Source: Anastrepha obliqua (Eukaryota; Arthropoda; Insecta; Diptera; Tephritidae). Taken from it: DNA of 64,000 bases. Position 1 is the stretch's first letter. Every line of letters starts with the position of its first letter. The stretch lies in assembly GCF_027943255.1 (NCBI RefSeq), contig NC_072893.1, positions 102,121,784 to 102,185,783 on the forward strand. Direction: 5' to 3'. Both the position numbers and the translations under genes were made by a program. Below, one piece after another: positions 10,701 to 22,274 of this stretch. The notes under the pieces were generated by a model. That model was not told the origin of the DNA. It saw only the letters and a program-made list of their open reading frames with translations, and made no database searches.

Positions 10701-11075
10701 CTTTCCAAGTTAAGAGATACTGAAAACCTAATACATACAAACAAGCATATAATATCCTTTTATGGATAGTTTTGGCTCTTAATGCTGTCTTTAATGTCCT
10801 TTCATTTCAGTATTGGTTGTTGTTGTATATATTTTAAGCAATTTGAAATCCTCAAGCTGCACAGATGCCATTTTAGCCGAATGAGATAAAACTTTTATAT
10901 GAGAAAAAAAAAATGTCAATTAAAGAAGTTTCTTATAAATAGTATAGCACTAGTTTACACGAAAATTAAGTATTTTAAGACTTTGTTAACGACTTACCAC
11001 CGCTTAAGAAAATTTTTGAATACCAGTGTAGTTTGATTGTTAAAAAATATTTAAATATATTAAGTTTGTTATTTA
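10701..11075. other. Spacer including the rest of the second tandem unit
   Basis: The first ~125 bases continue the tandem duplication described at 9178. The remainder is AT-rich with nothing recognised. Confidence 0.4.
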
Positions 11076-11642
11076 ATTCTTTAAAAAACAATAAGTCTCC
11101 TGGGTATGAGATCATTACAGAAGAAATGCTCAAAGCCTGTCCCACAACTACCGCTAAAGTGCTATACCCTATGTTCTACAAATATGGGATGAGAATAATT
11201 TGCCAGATGATTGGTTACAGGGAATCTTTGTTATCGTAAAAAAGGCAGGCCTAAGTAAGTGCCGAAACTAAGGGGAATTATGTTGCTATCTATCTCGTTG
11301 AAAGTTTTTACTAGAGTACTTTTGGATTGCATAAACAAGAAACTCGGCACCGCCATACGCAATCAACAAGCGGGATTCTGGCCACATCGTTCTTGTGTTA
11401 ACCAAATTAACACGCCCACAATAAGTGTTGAGCAGTCGGCGGTATGGAGAGCGACAATACACCTCGTTTTCGTCCACTACAGTACCGCTTTTGACAGTAT
11501 TTATAGAGGATGCATCTGGGATGCTCTATATCGCCAAGGCATTGCCCCGAAAATCATCCTGCTAATTAAAGTCCAGTACGATAGCTTCAAATGCAGGGTT
11601 CAACATAATGGAAGTCTATGGTCCGCCTTTCACTCTATATCT
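11076..11642 (+). pseudogene. RTE-clade LINE reverse transcriptase fragment
   Basis: Blocks of an RTE-type reverse transcriptase appear in order: NNKSPGYEIITEEMLKACP, then (after frameshift) RGIMLLSISLKVFTRVLLD, INKKLGTAIRNQQAGFWPHR, SCVNQINT, FDSIYRGCIWDALYRQGIAP and YDSFKCRVQHNGSL. These are the fingers and first part of the palm. The sequence ends before the SGVRQGC and catalytic YxDD motifs, exactly where a DD41D mariner 3' end begins. The endonuclease and the C-terminus are absent. Confidence 0.85.
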
Positions 11643-11779
11643 CGAATGGCCTACTGTAAAGCCAGTCGTGGCAGTCATTTGAACGATATTATTTTTCATT
11701 CATAAATGACAATATATTGATTAGTTTTTTTTTTTTTTATAGCCGATTCAAAAAGCAAATTTTACATGGCCCACCATAT
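11643..11779 (+). mobile_element. DD41D mariner 3'-end fragment
   Basis: The last ~137 bp of the same family as 21013-21836, 40589-41436 and 47582-48268: MAYCKASRGSHLNDIIFHS, a stop, then the 3' untranslated region and the end tttacatggcccaccatata. It joins the RTE fragment without a stop, so one open frame (11259-11705) runs from LINE into mariner coding sequence. Confidence 0.88.
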
Positions 11780-11859
11780 ACATCTTTTTTCAGTATAAAT
11801 TTACATTTTATCGTGGAAAGTCTTACGCTTCAACAACGGTTACGAATGCGCGGCCTATG

Positions 11860-12428
11860 GGCTAGAGGAATCATCGGCCCATATTTCTTCAAAGACGAGG
11901 CTGGCGCCAATGTAACAGTGAACGGCAAACGTTATTGCGCCATGATAAACGACTTTTGATGTCGAAAATTGAAGCCTGTGATCTCCACAACATTTGTTTC
12001 TAACAAGACGGCGCTACTTGCCATAGAGCAATGACTGCGTCGTCGTTTCGGTGAGCAATTTATTTTTCGTATCGGACCCGTGGACTGGCCACCAAGATCG
12101 AGTGATATCGCACCTTTCAACTTTTATTTGAGGGGTATGTAAAGTCTAAATGTTTTGTGGATAAAACAGCTTCGATTGAGGCATTGGAAGCCGCCAACAT
12201 TACTTAAGTTATTCACAAAATACCGACGGAAGTATTCCAGTGATCGTTCAAAATTGGTGTTTGCGGATGGCTGAATTGAAATGTGGTCAACATTTCAAAG
12301 TGATTATCATTAAGAAATAAATGCCATGAATGGTTCTACACGGAAATAATATATATTGCCCAATCAATTTGAATTTTCGTTGTTTTATTTTAATTTAAAA
12401 TCCGATGGGTTAAAATCAATCACCCTTT
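11860..12428 (+). pseudogene. DD41D mariner transposase 3'-half relic (second family)
   Basis: Reads RGIIGPYFFKDEAGANVTV, NGKRYCAMINDF, then after a stop and frame changes QDGATCHRAMT, VDWPPRSSDIAPFNFYL and DKTASIEALEAANIT. The third catalytic residue position is APF-N-F instead of APxDF, so the last aspartate is lost. A possible right end (aatcacccttta) lies near 12428. The N-terminal half is missing. Confidence 0.75.
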
Positions 12429-15412
12429 ATAAATATTCTTTGCATGCCCGTTTTAGGCTTAACATTTTACGCTATTGCAGTCAGTAAATTTTGCATAACG
12501 TCTTTTGTATATTAAAAAAATATTGGTACCGCTTTTGGAATGCATGGTTGCCCTTGAAAGTGACACGAGCCAATTTTCTTACTCCTTGAGACACCAAATT
12601 ATACAAATAATTCTGACACAACTTAATCTTTTAGTTAATTTTCCGATTTTTCCTTGAGAAATTACTATAAGATTGGATGAGAATGTATTTCCATCAAGCA
12701 TCGCTAACAAGCAAACTTGCAATTCAACAGACTCATTTATTTGCAGACGCAGTTCATGAGTAGTACTCAAGAATAAATCTCCCGTATACTCTGCTTTGTG
12801 CAATTGCTTCATCTGGTTTTTACTGCTTTGCTCTTTTGATTAACAAGTGTTCTTGATTTTAGGTAAAGTTTCTATTTTGTCGTTGGTTTTATTTATGTTT
12901 CTCTTTTCAAGCGTAAAAAAGAAATCAGGTGCCTATTGAGGATATGCCGTTTGCAGCTGCTACGGAGTCTCTCAAGCGGCAAATTTGCTTTTGCAATTTA
13001 CTTTTATATAAACTATTTGTCTAGGTTAGATATGTATAGGGAAATGTGTTTACTTCCTTTAAAATATTTGCAAATAATTGCTCACAGACCAAGTAAATTT
13101 ACGAGTATATTTTAATAAATCAACGAGACTGAGTTTGACTGCACACTGAGTTATGATGGCCACAGACCAACTAATGGCTAATATTTATTTGTATACTTAC
13201 TTGTGTTTGATAGTTGCTGAAGCCCTTTTGAGGCGGATGTGAGGCAAATAAACCCTCGTTTCGACAATAAAAACCAAAAACAGCGAAATATGCAAATGAA
13301 AAAGAATTCACACATGAAAGGAAATTAAGGTAACTAACATAATGACGCAATCTTTTGCAAAGTTTTTGAGTCTGAATTGAAGTAGTCTCCAGCATTGGCA
13401 TTCTGTGAAATAAGTATGGCATTTGTTAAATAAATAACTTTGTTGTTGTTATCAATATTATTATTTTAAAGAGCCACACTAATTCTATGGAATTTTTTAA
13501 TCACTGTAGATGGCAGCTGTCAAAATTGATTAAGTAATAAAAAGTTTAATCAACTTTGCTTTTTGGAATAAACAAGCTCCAGTGAAAGTGATGTGGATGA
13601 AAAAATAGTGTGGAGCCAGTTAAGAGATCGGAGTTACGCATTAGCATTGTCGAATACCGCGTAAGAATAAAACCAATACAGTAGATTTCTGAATTGAATT
13701 CACTTTCCTAACGAGATGTTTGAGTTCGTGCTGCAAGATACGTTCTGAGGTGAACGCAGTGCTGCCCGTGCAGCTTTTCTTTCACTTCTAGTGAGTTGAC
13801 TCTTAGGCTCTACTCAAAATAGAAACGAGGTAGTATACAAAGCACGCATGAGCATACAGCATTATAAAATAAGTGCGTTACAAATAACATATTGCAGTAA
13901 CCAGTAAAATTTCACTTAATGGCGCTGAAAATGCAATTCACTCGTACCCGCAGATAAATCTTCTAAAAACCTAATACATATTTTTAGTTCGAAACTTCGA
14001 CACAGCTTATCTAAAAGGAACGTATTACAAAGTCATCACCACGTTTATTACCCAATTCCTACTCCTACAAAATTCCTAAAAAAGCAGAGAAGTAAAACAA
14101 CCCATCAAAAAATTGTGCAATAAATATTACTGATACTCTACACATTTGTGTCTTCGTTTGTAACACCTAGAACGAGTGGTGATACTTCATACGAAAGATC
14201 AGACACTTCAAGAAAAACAATTTACAATTTACGTCACCTTGACAACGACTATAAACTTTTAATAGCTTGATCGATACTCTACAAGATATCGAATACTATA
14301 GCCATGTACCGAGAAAATAATGATTTTTTCCCCCAAACTAATTTATCGAGCCTTCCATTCTCGATATCTAGCGGTTCGTCAGTGACTAGACTATTCTGCG
14401 CTTCACCTCGTTACCGACACGCACTCTTCTTTTAATCGCCAAATTCAATGATATCAAGTATACTGTGGAATAATAATTTATCAGACCCCCTGCATTTTTA
14501 TAGTCTACTTCTTACATCTCGCTGTTAATAGATTTCCATGTTTTCAATTTCAATAATTCCTCAAGAGTTTTTCTAGTAAGTGTTTTTTATACTACTAAGT
14601 GCACCACCATTGTTTCGCTCAAAGAATACATTATTAGTGACATACCTATCTATAAGGCTTCCGACATTTATGTAAATATGAATAAACTTAATTTCTAGTT
14701 TTATTATTTTTAATTTTATTTATTGGACTCAGTTTATTTTTATTAATTTATTACCGCAGCCAAGTGGATATCTTAAAGGGTACGATTGTTGTTATGGTGG
14801 TACAAAATTGCGGGCTCGTAATACAATTTAATACATTTATTGTACTTGTACACAAATCCATAAAATTTTTAGTACTCTTATTATCCGATTTGTGCAGCCA
14901 CGACACCAACGTCAAGCATTTCTAAGTCTGAAAAATTACATTTTGCCTTTTGGGACCTTTTCGTCGTTATTTTTAATTTATGGCAAAATTTCTTTTGTTG
15001 TGTGAACACTCTATTAACGTGCTGTGCGAGCGGTGGACGGACGTGGCGTATACGTAACGAATTATAAAGCTGCTCAGGTCAGCTGCAATATAATTTTAAT
15101 TCCATCTTAAGTTCGATAAGAGTACACAAATCTAATGCATATACATATTTATAGTCGACATAAATTGCAAATACTTTAACAGAATTCATAAATGAGTTTC
15201 GACTTTCAACTGTAAAATTATATTTGTATGCACTGGTACAATAAACGAGTAAGTAACATCGGTTAATGCGTAATTGCGCTTTGCGATTTGTGATGGTAGT
15301 AAATATATATTTATGTATTCATATATATTTACTGTAATCTTAATATATATACAGCATATCATAATATAGTATACAAACAGTGTTTATATATGCTTATATA
15401 TGTATGTATGTG
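12429..15412. other. Large AT-rich interval, no assignable gene
   Basis: About 3 kb without recognisable coding similarity on either strand. Short open frames (e.g. 12579-12812 and 13171-13422 on the minus strand) carry no motif I know. A weak pair of inverted 8-mers flanks 13474-13613. It may be host intergenic or intronic DNA. Confidence 0.45.
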
Positions 15413-15570
15413 TGTATTTCTGCCATAAAAAGCTCGTCATAAAAAATATCTGCCGTTCGGAGTCGGCTTGAAACTGTAGGTCCCTCCACAAGCATACCAC
15501 AAATAGGAGGAGGAGCTCGGCCAAACACCCAGAAAGGGTGTACGCGTCAGTTATATATATATATATATTA
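15413..15570 (+). mobile_element. tRNA-derived SINE, 3' half with (TA)n tail
   Basis: Contains atctgccgttcggagtcggc, gaaactgtaggtccctcc and ggaggaggagctcggccaaa, ending gtgtacgcgtcagttatata and a TA repeat. The first part overlaps the body of the SINE at 8912-9172, and the last part matches the short fragment at 62549-62605. The tRNA-like head is missing (5' truncation). Confidence 0.78.
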
Positions 15571-16091
15571 TATGCATGTATGTATGTATCTTAATGTATT
15601 CACGTATGTCTCACCATTCAGACGACCTTTGCAAACACTTAGCTGGCCCTTATGTATTGAAATTTTTGCGCTAGTCTTAAGCAAGTTTTTGAAAAAATAA
15701 CAGTTCTCAGTCACGTGCCAATTCTTACATCCACAGCTAGAAGATTTCGCTTGCCCCGAAACCCTGTGCATTTGATGATTTTCAAACCCCCGCAGGCGTT
15801 TATACACTCCAGCATGAGGAACGCAGTTTAATATTATGCAAATGAAGCAATTTGCTTTTGAATAAAAAGTAAGTAAGGAAAACGTATTTCGAAAATCAAC
15901 AAATTCTTTTGCGTACTTGAGCAAATGAGCCGTGAAGCAGAAACCATGACCTTCTCCCCAAATGACCAGATCAGCAGGATGTCAAATACAATACACACTA
16001 CTAAAGTTTTGGTTTATATGAAATATTTTAATACAATATAGATTTGGATGCATGTACGAAAAATATACGGTTGACTTCATCTCCTTATATA
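15571..16091. other. No recognised feature
   Basis: AT-rich. A minus-strand open frame (15568-15924) reads into the SINE tail and has no known motif. Confidence 0.45.
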
Positions 16092-16572
16092 CGAGGTGCG
16101 TTTAAAAGGTAAGGTGACTTTTCTAATTTAGATTTTTTTATTTTGTTTTTGCATATGCATGTTTACAGTTTATGCCCGCTTTATGGCATAACCGGTTGGG
16201 TTTGTTTTTGCCAAATACAAATGTTAGACGTGTTTTGATGGGCCCAGATTTTTTTCCGCTTTCGAAAAAATTTGATATTTTAACTAAAAATAGTATCGCA
16301 GTCATGTAACAACAACGGTATCCATCGGACTTGGCCCATTAAGTACCTATTGTTCTGAAAATCAGAAAACAAAATTGTGGGGATAAAGCTAGCATCGTTG
16401 AGAAAGCATATCAAAGCGCTTTTTGGTGAACGGCGATTCAAGTATTTGGGAAAAAGATGGCACAAGTGTATTATATCTGATGAGGATTATTTTTAACGGG
16501 ACACAATAGATGTTTTCGAATAAATAAATTTTTTGAGAAAAACATAAAGTCACCTTACTTTTTGAACACAGT
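16092..16572 (+). mobile_element. mariner deletion derivative (MITE-like)
   Basis: Left end cgaggtgcgtttaaaaggta, followed by aggtgactt, pairs imperfectly with the right end (aaagtcaccttactttttga acaca). TA precedes the left end. Only ~480 bp remain. Near the right end is a decayed mariner C-terminus: RRFKYLGKRWHKCIISDEDYF, then a stop, then TIDVFE. The catalytic domain and HTH are gone, so this copy can only move if another element supplies transposase. Confidence 0.8.
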
Positions 16573-16628
16573 TCAGTGAACACCAGATTATGAAATAATA
16601 GGATGAGAATTTTCGTTCATATAAATCA

Positions 16629-18510
16629 TTGGCTGGAAGTATTTTATATGGAAGAAAATTTCCTCTGGAAACAAGAACGACCTTGTCGCAAGAACTAAAT
16701 CCGCTTAGGAGCGACTATAATAGACTGTTTAACTGGGTTAAAGTCACTGGTCTGACAGACGATTGGGAACACCATAAGAATAGTCTCAGAATATTTAAAA
16801 GTGCTCTTAGAAGAACAAAATGTAGTTTATGGCGTCATTTTTGTAGCTCAGTTAATGTACGGAAACTATAAGGTTTAGGAAAGTATTGGCCTCGAAACCC
16901 GTGTCTCCAAGTTTAGTAAAAAGGCTGGATGGTTCGTGGACTATGTCTAATAGGGAACCTCAGGATCCCCTATTATATACTTACTTTCCTGGCCCTTCCG
17001 AAGGACTTTTAACCAATTAGCATGGCATCGTTCCGTCTAAAAACTCTGGAATATTTGATTGGTCTTCACACGAAAGGTTGCTTGAACAGCGGTAATTTCG
17101 TAGAAACTCAACATGCTTACACTAATGGTAGGTCAACCGATACTGTTCTGAGTACTATTCTGGGTACTATTGTGAAATCTTTCTCAGAAAAAGAATATAC
17201 CTTACCAATTTTCCTAGACATTGAAGGTGCGTTTAATACATCTCTAATAACAATTAGACAAGTAGTACGTAACTTACTAGTTGATCGAGAAGTAATTTAT
17301 AAATTAGGTGCTTCTTGCTCCACTCGCACATACTTCAGATTAACTCTTCAAGGAGACGTTCTCTCTTTTTTTCTATGAAACCTGACCGCTGTAAATTAAT
17401 TGCTTATACAGGCGACATAGTTATTGCCACATGTGGCAAATATCTTTCAACTCTAAGCGATATAATGCAGACCGCTCATAATAAGCCGTCTAGTTGGGCT
17501 CTAAGTAGCGGTTTGGGTGTGAACCCACTGAAAACTGAATAAGTTTTGTTCTCGAATAAAAACAAAATTCCACAATTTACGAACAGAAACAGGTTTCAGA
17601 GGGATCAACGTATGTCTCTTGCATGTATCGGTGGCGCTCTTAGCACCGCATCCTCTGATACTTTGAACTCTTTTTTTTTTATCTGTCCTAGAACCATATT
17701 TTCCTGAGCAATATTTTAGTAGGTTATTTAGTACTAGAATTCCAGCTATATTAGATGTGAATGGGTTTTTCCTGCTTACAATTCTTTTCTGATGGCTTAA
17801 CTATAAAGTTAGTTTTGGAGTCTTCCTAATCCCTGTAACGTATTTCAGTCAATTCCAGCCATTTATGTCTGGTTAGGCAAAAGTATGACTACCTTTAGAG
17901 GAAACAATATCTACTCCGAAAGCCAAGCAGCGATTAAATCTTTTGGTGTAGTAGTCACTAATTCCATCATTGCTCACAAATATCGGGCATCCATTTGATA
18001 TGAGTGCCAGGGCATAGTGACATACCAGGGAATTGTCCCGCAGACAAATTCGCCTCCCTCTTGACAAACTACGTGGTGCAAGTAGCACTGTCCCTTCAGC
18101 CAACACGAGATGGGTTGATAGAAATCAGTCGTCAGGCGCTACTTAATTGGTCAAGGAAAAATGTATCTGTGTAAGTTTCTTTGTTTACAGTCTGTCTCCT
18201 AGTCTCTTTATCTGTCTCCTAGATCGACATGCTCAAAGATTGAACGTACTTTATTTCAACTATTGCAGAAGCTGCAAGAACGAGGAGGAGGACGAGTCCG
18301 TCAGACATCTTCTCTGTTACTGAACCGCGTGGCATGCAGCAAGATTGAGATAATTTGACTCGTCGTTTTCGAATGACGCGTATGTAAGTGTCCAGCCAAA
18401 TCAATGCGTTTGCACTTAAAACAGAATGGCTTAACGTGGTGTCGCAGATAAACGGCTTCTGTGGTATGACAATGGATCGGAAACGGCAAGTGAGTTGATT
18501 TAGAGACCGA
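16629..18510 (+). pseudogene. LOA/R1-superclade LINE ORF2 with RNase H, decayed
   Basis: Blocks appear in order over 1.9 kb. The endonuclease-RT linker comes first (FKSALRRTKCSLWRHFCSSV at 16791-16850), then the RT (LKTLEYLIGLHTKGCLNS; QHAYTNGRSTDT; FLDIEGAFNTS). The catalytic block is decayed and reads IAYTGDIVIATCG, so YADD has become YTGD. The RT tail (MSLACIGGALSTASSDTLN) and an RNase H patch (NIYSESQAAIKSFGVVVTNS) follow. Last is a terminal Cys-His knuckle (CRSCKNEEEDESVRHLLCY, near 18265-18320). Stops and frameshifts separate the blocks. RNase H after RT and the LDIEGAF motif favour the LOA/R1 group; the exact clade is uncertain. No poly(A) is seen at the end, so its 3' boundary is approximate. 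Confidence 0.8.
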
Positions 18511-19452
18511 CTGCCCCTTCTAATTATCTGTATTTTCTCGGCTTATGTTATGCAATTAAACATGGAGAAGAACCGGACCTCGTGCGTGTGATTTATACTA
18601 CAAAAAACGCCACGCTCTCTTCGTTTTTCTATTTTTGTAGGTATATATTAAATATAATTACCGTGCTTGTCATTCTTTGGCGACTTGGCGCTCGCAACCT
18701 ACAAAAATTCAATATATCAAACAATATTTTTCTTTACTTGCCGTTGTTTTTTTATACAGCTGGTCTAAATTATGAACTGAAACTTGAACCAAGTCTGTGT
18801 TTAGCCAACTGAGAGGCTTTACATATTCCTTCTTAAGATAAGTGTTTTCTAACGAGCCAATGAAGAAAAGAACAAAATTTATTGCACAAGTCATAAACTT
18901 TTTAATTTTTAATATTTTTTTTCAAATTAATATATAAAAACGGCAGCTGCCCATTTATGAAGGGCACGCGGTAGACCAACTAACTTATATACATATCAAT
19001 TTTAGCAAAATCGGCACATTACAAAAAAACACAATGTTTGAAAGAAAAAACAATGTAAAAATTGTTCTTTGTAATGGGTACAGTTAAAACTTTAAAATTT
19101 GTTGGAGTTATGAATATGGCCGACTTAAAAAATGTAGTTTCCAGAAAGCCGCGTTTTAAGTGTTTTGTATTATTAGCATCGAACTAAACAACGCAGAATT
19201 AATATTCAAAATAGATACGTTCATATAATTTTCTCAACTTAATCGATTGAAATTGTCACTTTTAGGGTATAAGGGTATCTCTAGCACAAAAAATGGTCTT
19301 TTAAAACTCAGCAGTGGCCCAACCCATACAATTAAACTCTGGTTACTGTTTCTGCAAATGCCAAGTTATAGAAATAAAATGACAGATTCCGCCAAGCGAG
19401 TCATAATTCGGCTTACTTCCAATCTGCTTTTAAATTATTCTGTATCGTCATA
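18511..19452. other. No recognised feature
   Basis: AT-rich; no coding or repeat assignment. Confidence 0.45.
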
Positions 19453-20668
19453 CTGTGGCCAAAAAGTAAGGTGAATTTATTTGTCAAACTTCGCGGGATT
19501 AAAATTTCGCTCTAGTTATTTTTTTATGAGTTGGCAGCACTGTTAATAATATTTGGGCCAACTTTCATGTGAATGTCATTATCAGTAATATAGTTACGCT
19601 TGTGTTTACCAAACGACCAAGAGTGCATTTTTCGATTTTTACAATGTCTGATTTGATTGAGCAGAGAAGTGCCATAAAATTGTGTTTGCGGAATGAAAAT
19701 TCGGCTGCGGAAACGTTTAGCAAGTTGCCAAAGGCATTTGGTGATTCGACCATGTCGCAGAAAAATGTTTATAAGTGGTACAAAGACTTCAAAGAGGGTT
19801 GAGACCGTGTTGATGACTTGAAGGAGTTAGTGCTCAAAAATCGTCGGTTGACTGTTAAAGACCTTACTGATAGGATCGGAATATCAGAAGGATCTGTGAA
19901 AACCATTTGGAAAGACCATTTGGGCCTACGAAAAGTCAAATCTCGTTTGGTACCGAAAACTCTCAATTTCTTGGAAAACAATGCTTTCAGACTATCAGGA
20001 CAAGCTCAAATGCATCATTACGGGAGATGAGACTTGGATTTATGCTTAGGACCCTGAAACAACCGACCAATCAAGCGAATATCGTGCTAAAGGCGAGGCC
20101 AGACCGAAAAGAGCACGTCAAAGTCGTTCAAAAATAAAGGTCATGATGACATTTTTTTTCGATTTTCGTGGTGTGGTGCACTATGAATTCCTTCCACCTG
20201 GCCAAACTGTTAATAAGGAATATTATTTGAGCATTATGCGTCGCTTACGTGAAGCAATTCGTCTAAAAAGACCAGAATTATGGGTCAACAACTCTTGGTT
20301 TTTGCATCACGATAATGCACCGTCTCACACTGCACTCGTTCTTCGTGACCATTTCGCCAAAAATTCCACGCATATCGTTCCGCAACCACCGTATTCGCCT
20401 GATTTGGCTCCGTGTGACTTCTGGCTATTCCAAAAACTCAAGAGACCACTCCGGGGAACGCGTTACGAGTTCGAGTCGATTGAGGAGATAAAAGCTGAAT
20501 CGAAGAAGGTGCTGATGGATATACTGGAAATGGACTATTTGGCATGTTTCGAGGATTGGAAAAATCGTTGGCATAAGTGTATTTCATCGAGAGGGGATTA
20601 TTTTGAAGGGTTTACAAGAATAAATAAAGATTTTCCATTTTACAAATTCATCGTACTTTTTGCCCACA
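19453..20668 (+). mobile_element. mariner element (DD34D, tgtggccaaaaagta ends)
   Basis: Left end ctgtggccaaaaagtaaggt pairs imperfectly with the right end (gtactttttgcccaca), and TA adjoins both sides. These ends differ from the other mariners here, so this is a separate family. The 1.2 kb interior carries a transposase that is damaged in its N-terminal half but open through its C-terminal half. Confidence 0.85.
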
Positions 20669-20739
20669 TACGTACGCAAATAGCCGAATCTTCGTATTCG
20701 CTTACTTTTTCAACTTACGTTAATTGTACTTTGTTTTAA
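19644..20739 (+). pseudogene. mariner transposase pseudogene, C-terminal half still open
   Basis: Starts MSDLIEQRSAIKLCLRNENS, with the first HTH ending YKWYKDFKEG just before a TGA at 19800-19802. Sequence between the HTHs is shortened. The second HTH (RRLTVKDLTDRIGISEGSV) and LVPKTLNFLEN are followed by a frameshift. CIITGDETWIYA carries the first catalytic aspartate and ends at a stop near 20047. From 20143 the frame is open for 198 codons and includes LHHDNAPSHTALVL and YSPDLAPCDFWLFQKL, with 34 residues between the two aspartates. The normal stop appears to be lost: the frame runs through the right inverted repeat into flanking DNA. Confidence 0.88.
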
Positions 20740-20946
20740 TTTGGTACTTTAAAGCCGGTGAGCTTTGATTTCTCCAGAAGTAAATTCAAAAGCTGCAGCA
20801 CGTGAAAAAACAGAGACTGTAGCTTACTACGCACATATTCGAATTTTTATTATAACCGCACAAGCACGGCCTGACCTGAGATGTGTATAAATATATTTAA
20901 AAGCTTATGTATAAATACGTACGTTTGAATTACAGGGTGGCCACAG

Positions 20947-21012
20947 GCAGAATGCAGAATTTGGGCTTCAAATTATTTAGAATATTTATTCGGCTCAAAT
21001 TGGTGAATTATA
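20947..21012 (+). repeat. 65-bp sequence shared with 47516-47581, abutting a DD41D element
   Basis: gcagaatgcagaatttggg, then ttcaaattatttagaatatt, then tattcggctcaaattggtg lies directly upstream of the DD41D element at 21013. It is repeated almost exactly upstream of the one at 47582. Just before this copy is tacagggtggccac, which itself looks like a DNA-transposon end. Confidence 0.7.
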
Positions 21013-21836
21013 CAGGGTGGGCCATATAGCGTTTGCTTTTTGAAACACCTATTTTTTTGAGAATGGTAACACAAATGACAAGTCAAATGGGTTCATAATT
21101 TACTTAAAGGTTTGACATTTACGAAATGGGACCCTATACACTTGAACAAAATTGGGAAATATTGAAAACCTATTTCCAAAGTGGTGATTCTTCTTCTTCT
21201 TTTCTGATGAAGCTCATTTTCACATGGATGGCTACGTCAATAAGCAAAACTGTCGGATTTGGGGCTCAGAAAACCCACACGTTACTGTAGAGAAGCAAAT
21301 GCATCCACAACGAGTCACTGTTTGGTGCGGTTTTTGGTCTGGCGGCATCATCGGGCCATTTTTTTCGAAAATGAGCGAGGAGCCGCGGTTACAGTAAATG
21401 GCGAGCGTTACCGTGACATACTCAACGAGTTTTTGTTTCCAAAAATTGAAGAGGATGCCATGGACGACATTTGGTTTCAACGGGCGGTGCAACTTGTCAC
21501 ACTGCCAAAGTTACACTCGAACTTTTGGCTACCGTTTTTGAGTTCCGATATCAATTGGCCGCCTCGGAGCCGTGATTTAAGCCCGTTGGACTATTTTTTG
21601 TGGGGAGCCGTTAAGGTCAAATGCTACGCGAACCACCCAGAGACGATTGATGCTTTAAAACACGAAATCGAAGTTGCCATTCATGAAATTGGAGCCCAAA
21701 CAATCGAAAATGTGCTTAAAAATTGGGTTGATCGAATGACCCACTGTAAAGCCAGTCGTGGCAGTCATTTGAACGATATTATTTTTTATTCATAAATGAC
21801 AATGTTCAATCTTCAAATTTTACATGGCCCACCCTG
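21013..21836 (+). mobile_element. DD41D mariner deletion derivative, copy A
   Basis: Ends cagggtgggccat are perfect for 13 bp and continue imperfectly (tttgctttttgaa inside the left end). TA flanks at 21011-21012 and 21837-21838. At 824 bp it has lost the part encoding the second half of the DNA-binding region and the linker. Sister copies lie at 40589 and 47582, and a 3' fragment at 11643. Confidence 0.92.
21126..21795 (+). pseudogene. DD41D mariner transposase, internally deleted
   Basis: The start MGPYTLEQNWEILKTYFQSG jumps, through a tcttcttctt-rich junction, to [20 protein letters not shown] with a frame change. It then reads [36 protein letters not shown] and DDIWFQ. The second catalytic motif QQDGATCH has become QRAVQLVT through a frame slip. 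The ending NWPPRSRDLSPLDYFLWGAV and IIFYS is intact. It cannot encode a working transposase. Confidence 0.88.
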
Positions 21837-22274
21837 TATATATTGCGAATTGCAAAGCGTTATCACCGCCACATTGCCACACGAAATCAATTCAGAGGAT
21901 TATGCTTAATAAGTACGAAAATTTGTTTTATTGAACCAACAAGGCATGCTCTGCAAATTTGTGCATTATAATTCTTTGTAACGAAAAAAGAAAATCTAAT
22001 GGAATCATCTACAATGTGTATTAAATTGATTTTTTGTTCGTGTTTAGATACATTTCCCACAGTGAAGTTTTCTGCGTTATTTGTATGTATAGTATAGCCT
22101 GTCTAAAAGAAGCGTGACCGAAAAAATTCGAACTTAGTGCTCCGTTATAAAAAAACTCTAAATGCTGCTTAACAGGTGTATCCTTTTCACAATACGATTT
22201 GTGAACTTTGTTAGGCTTGTGAAAAATTTAGAGAGCTTATGTTGCTTTTACAAAATTAATTCCGCGTGTGAAAA

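Noticed and set aside
13474..13613. Possible small MITE with ccacacta / tagtgtgg ends
   Set aside because: Only eight bases pair, no target duplication was found, and AT-rich DNA of this size will produce such pairs by chance.
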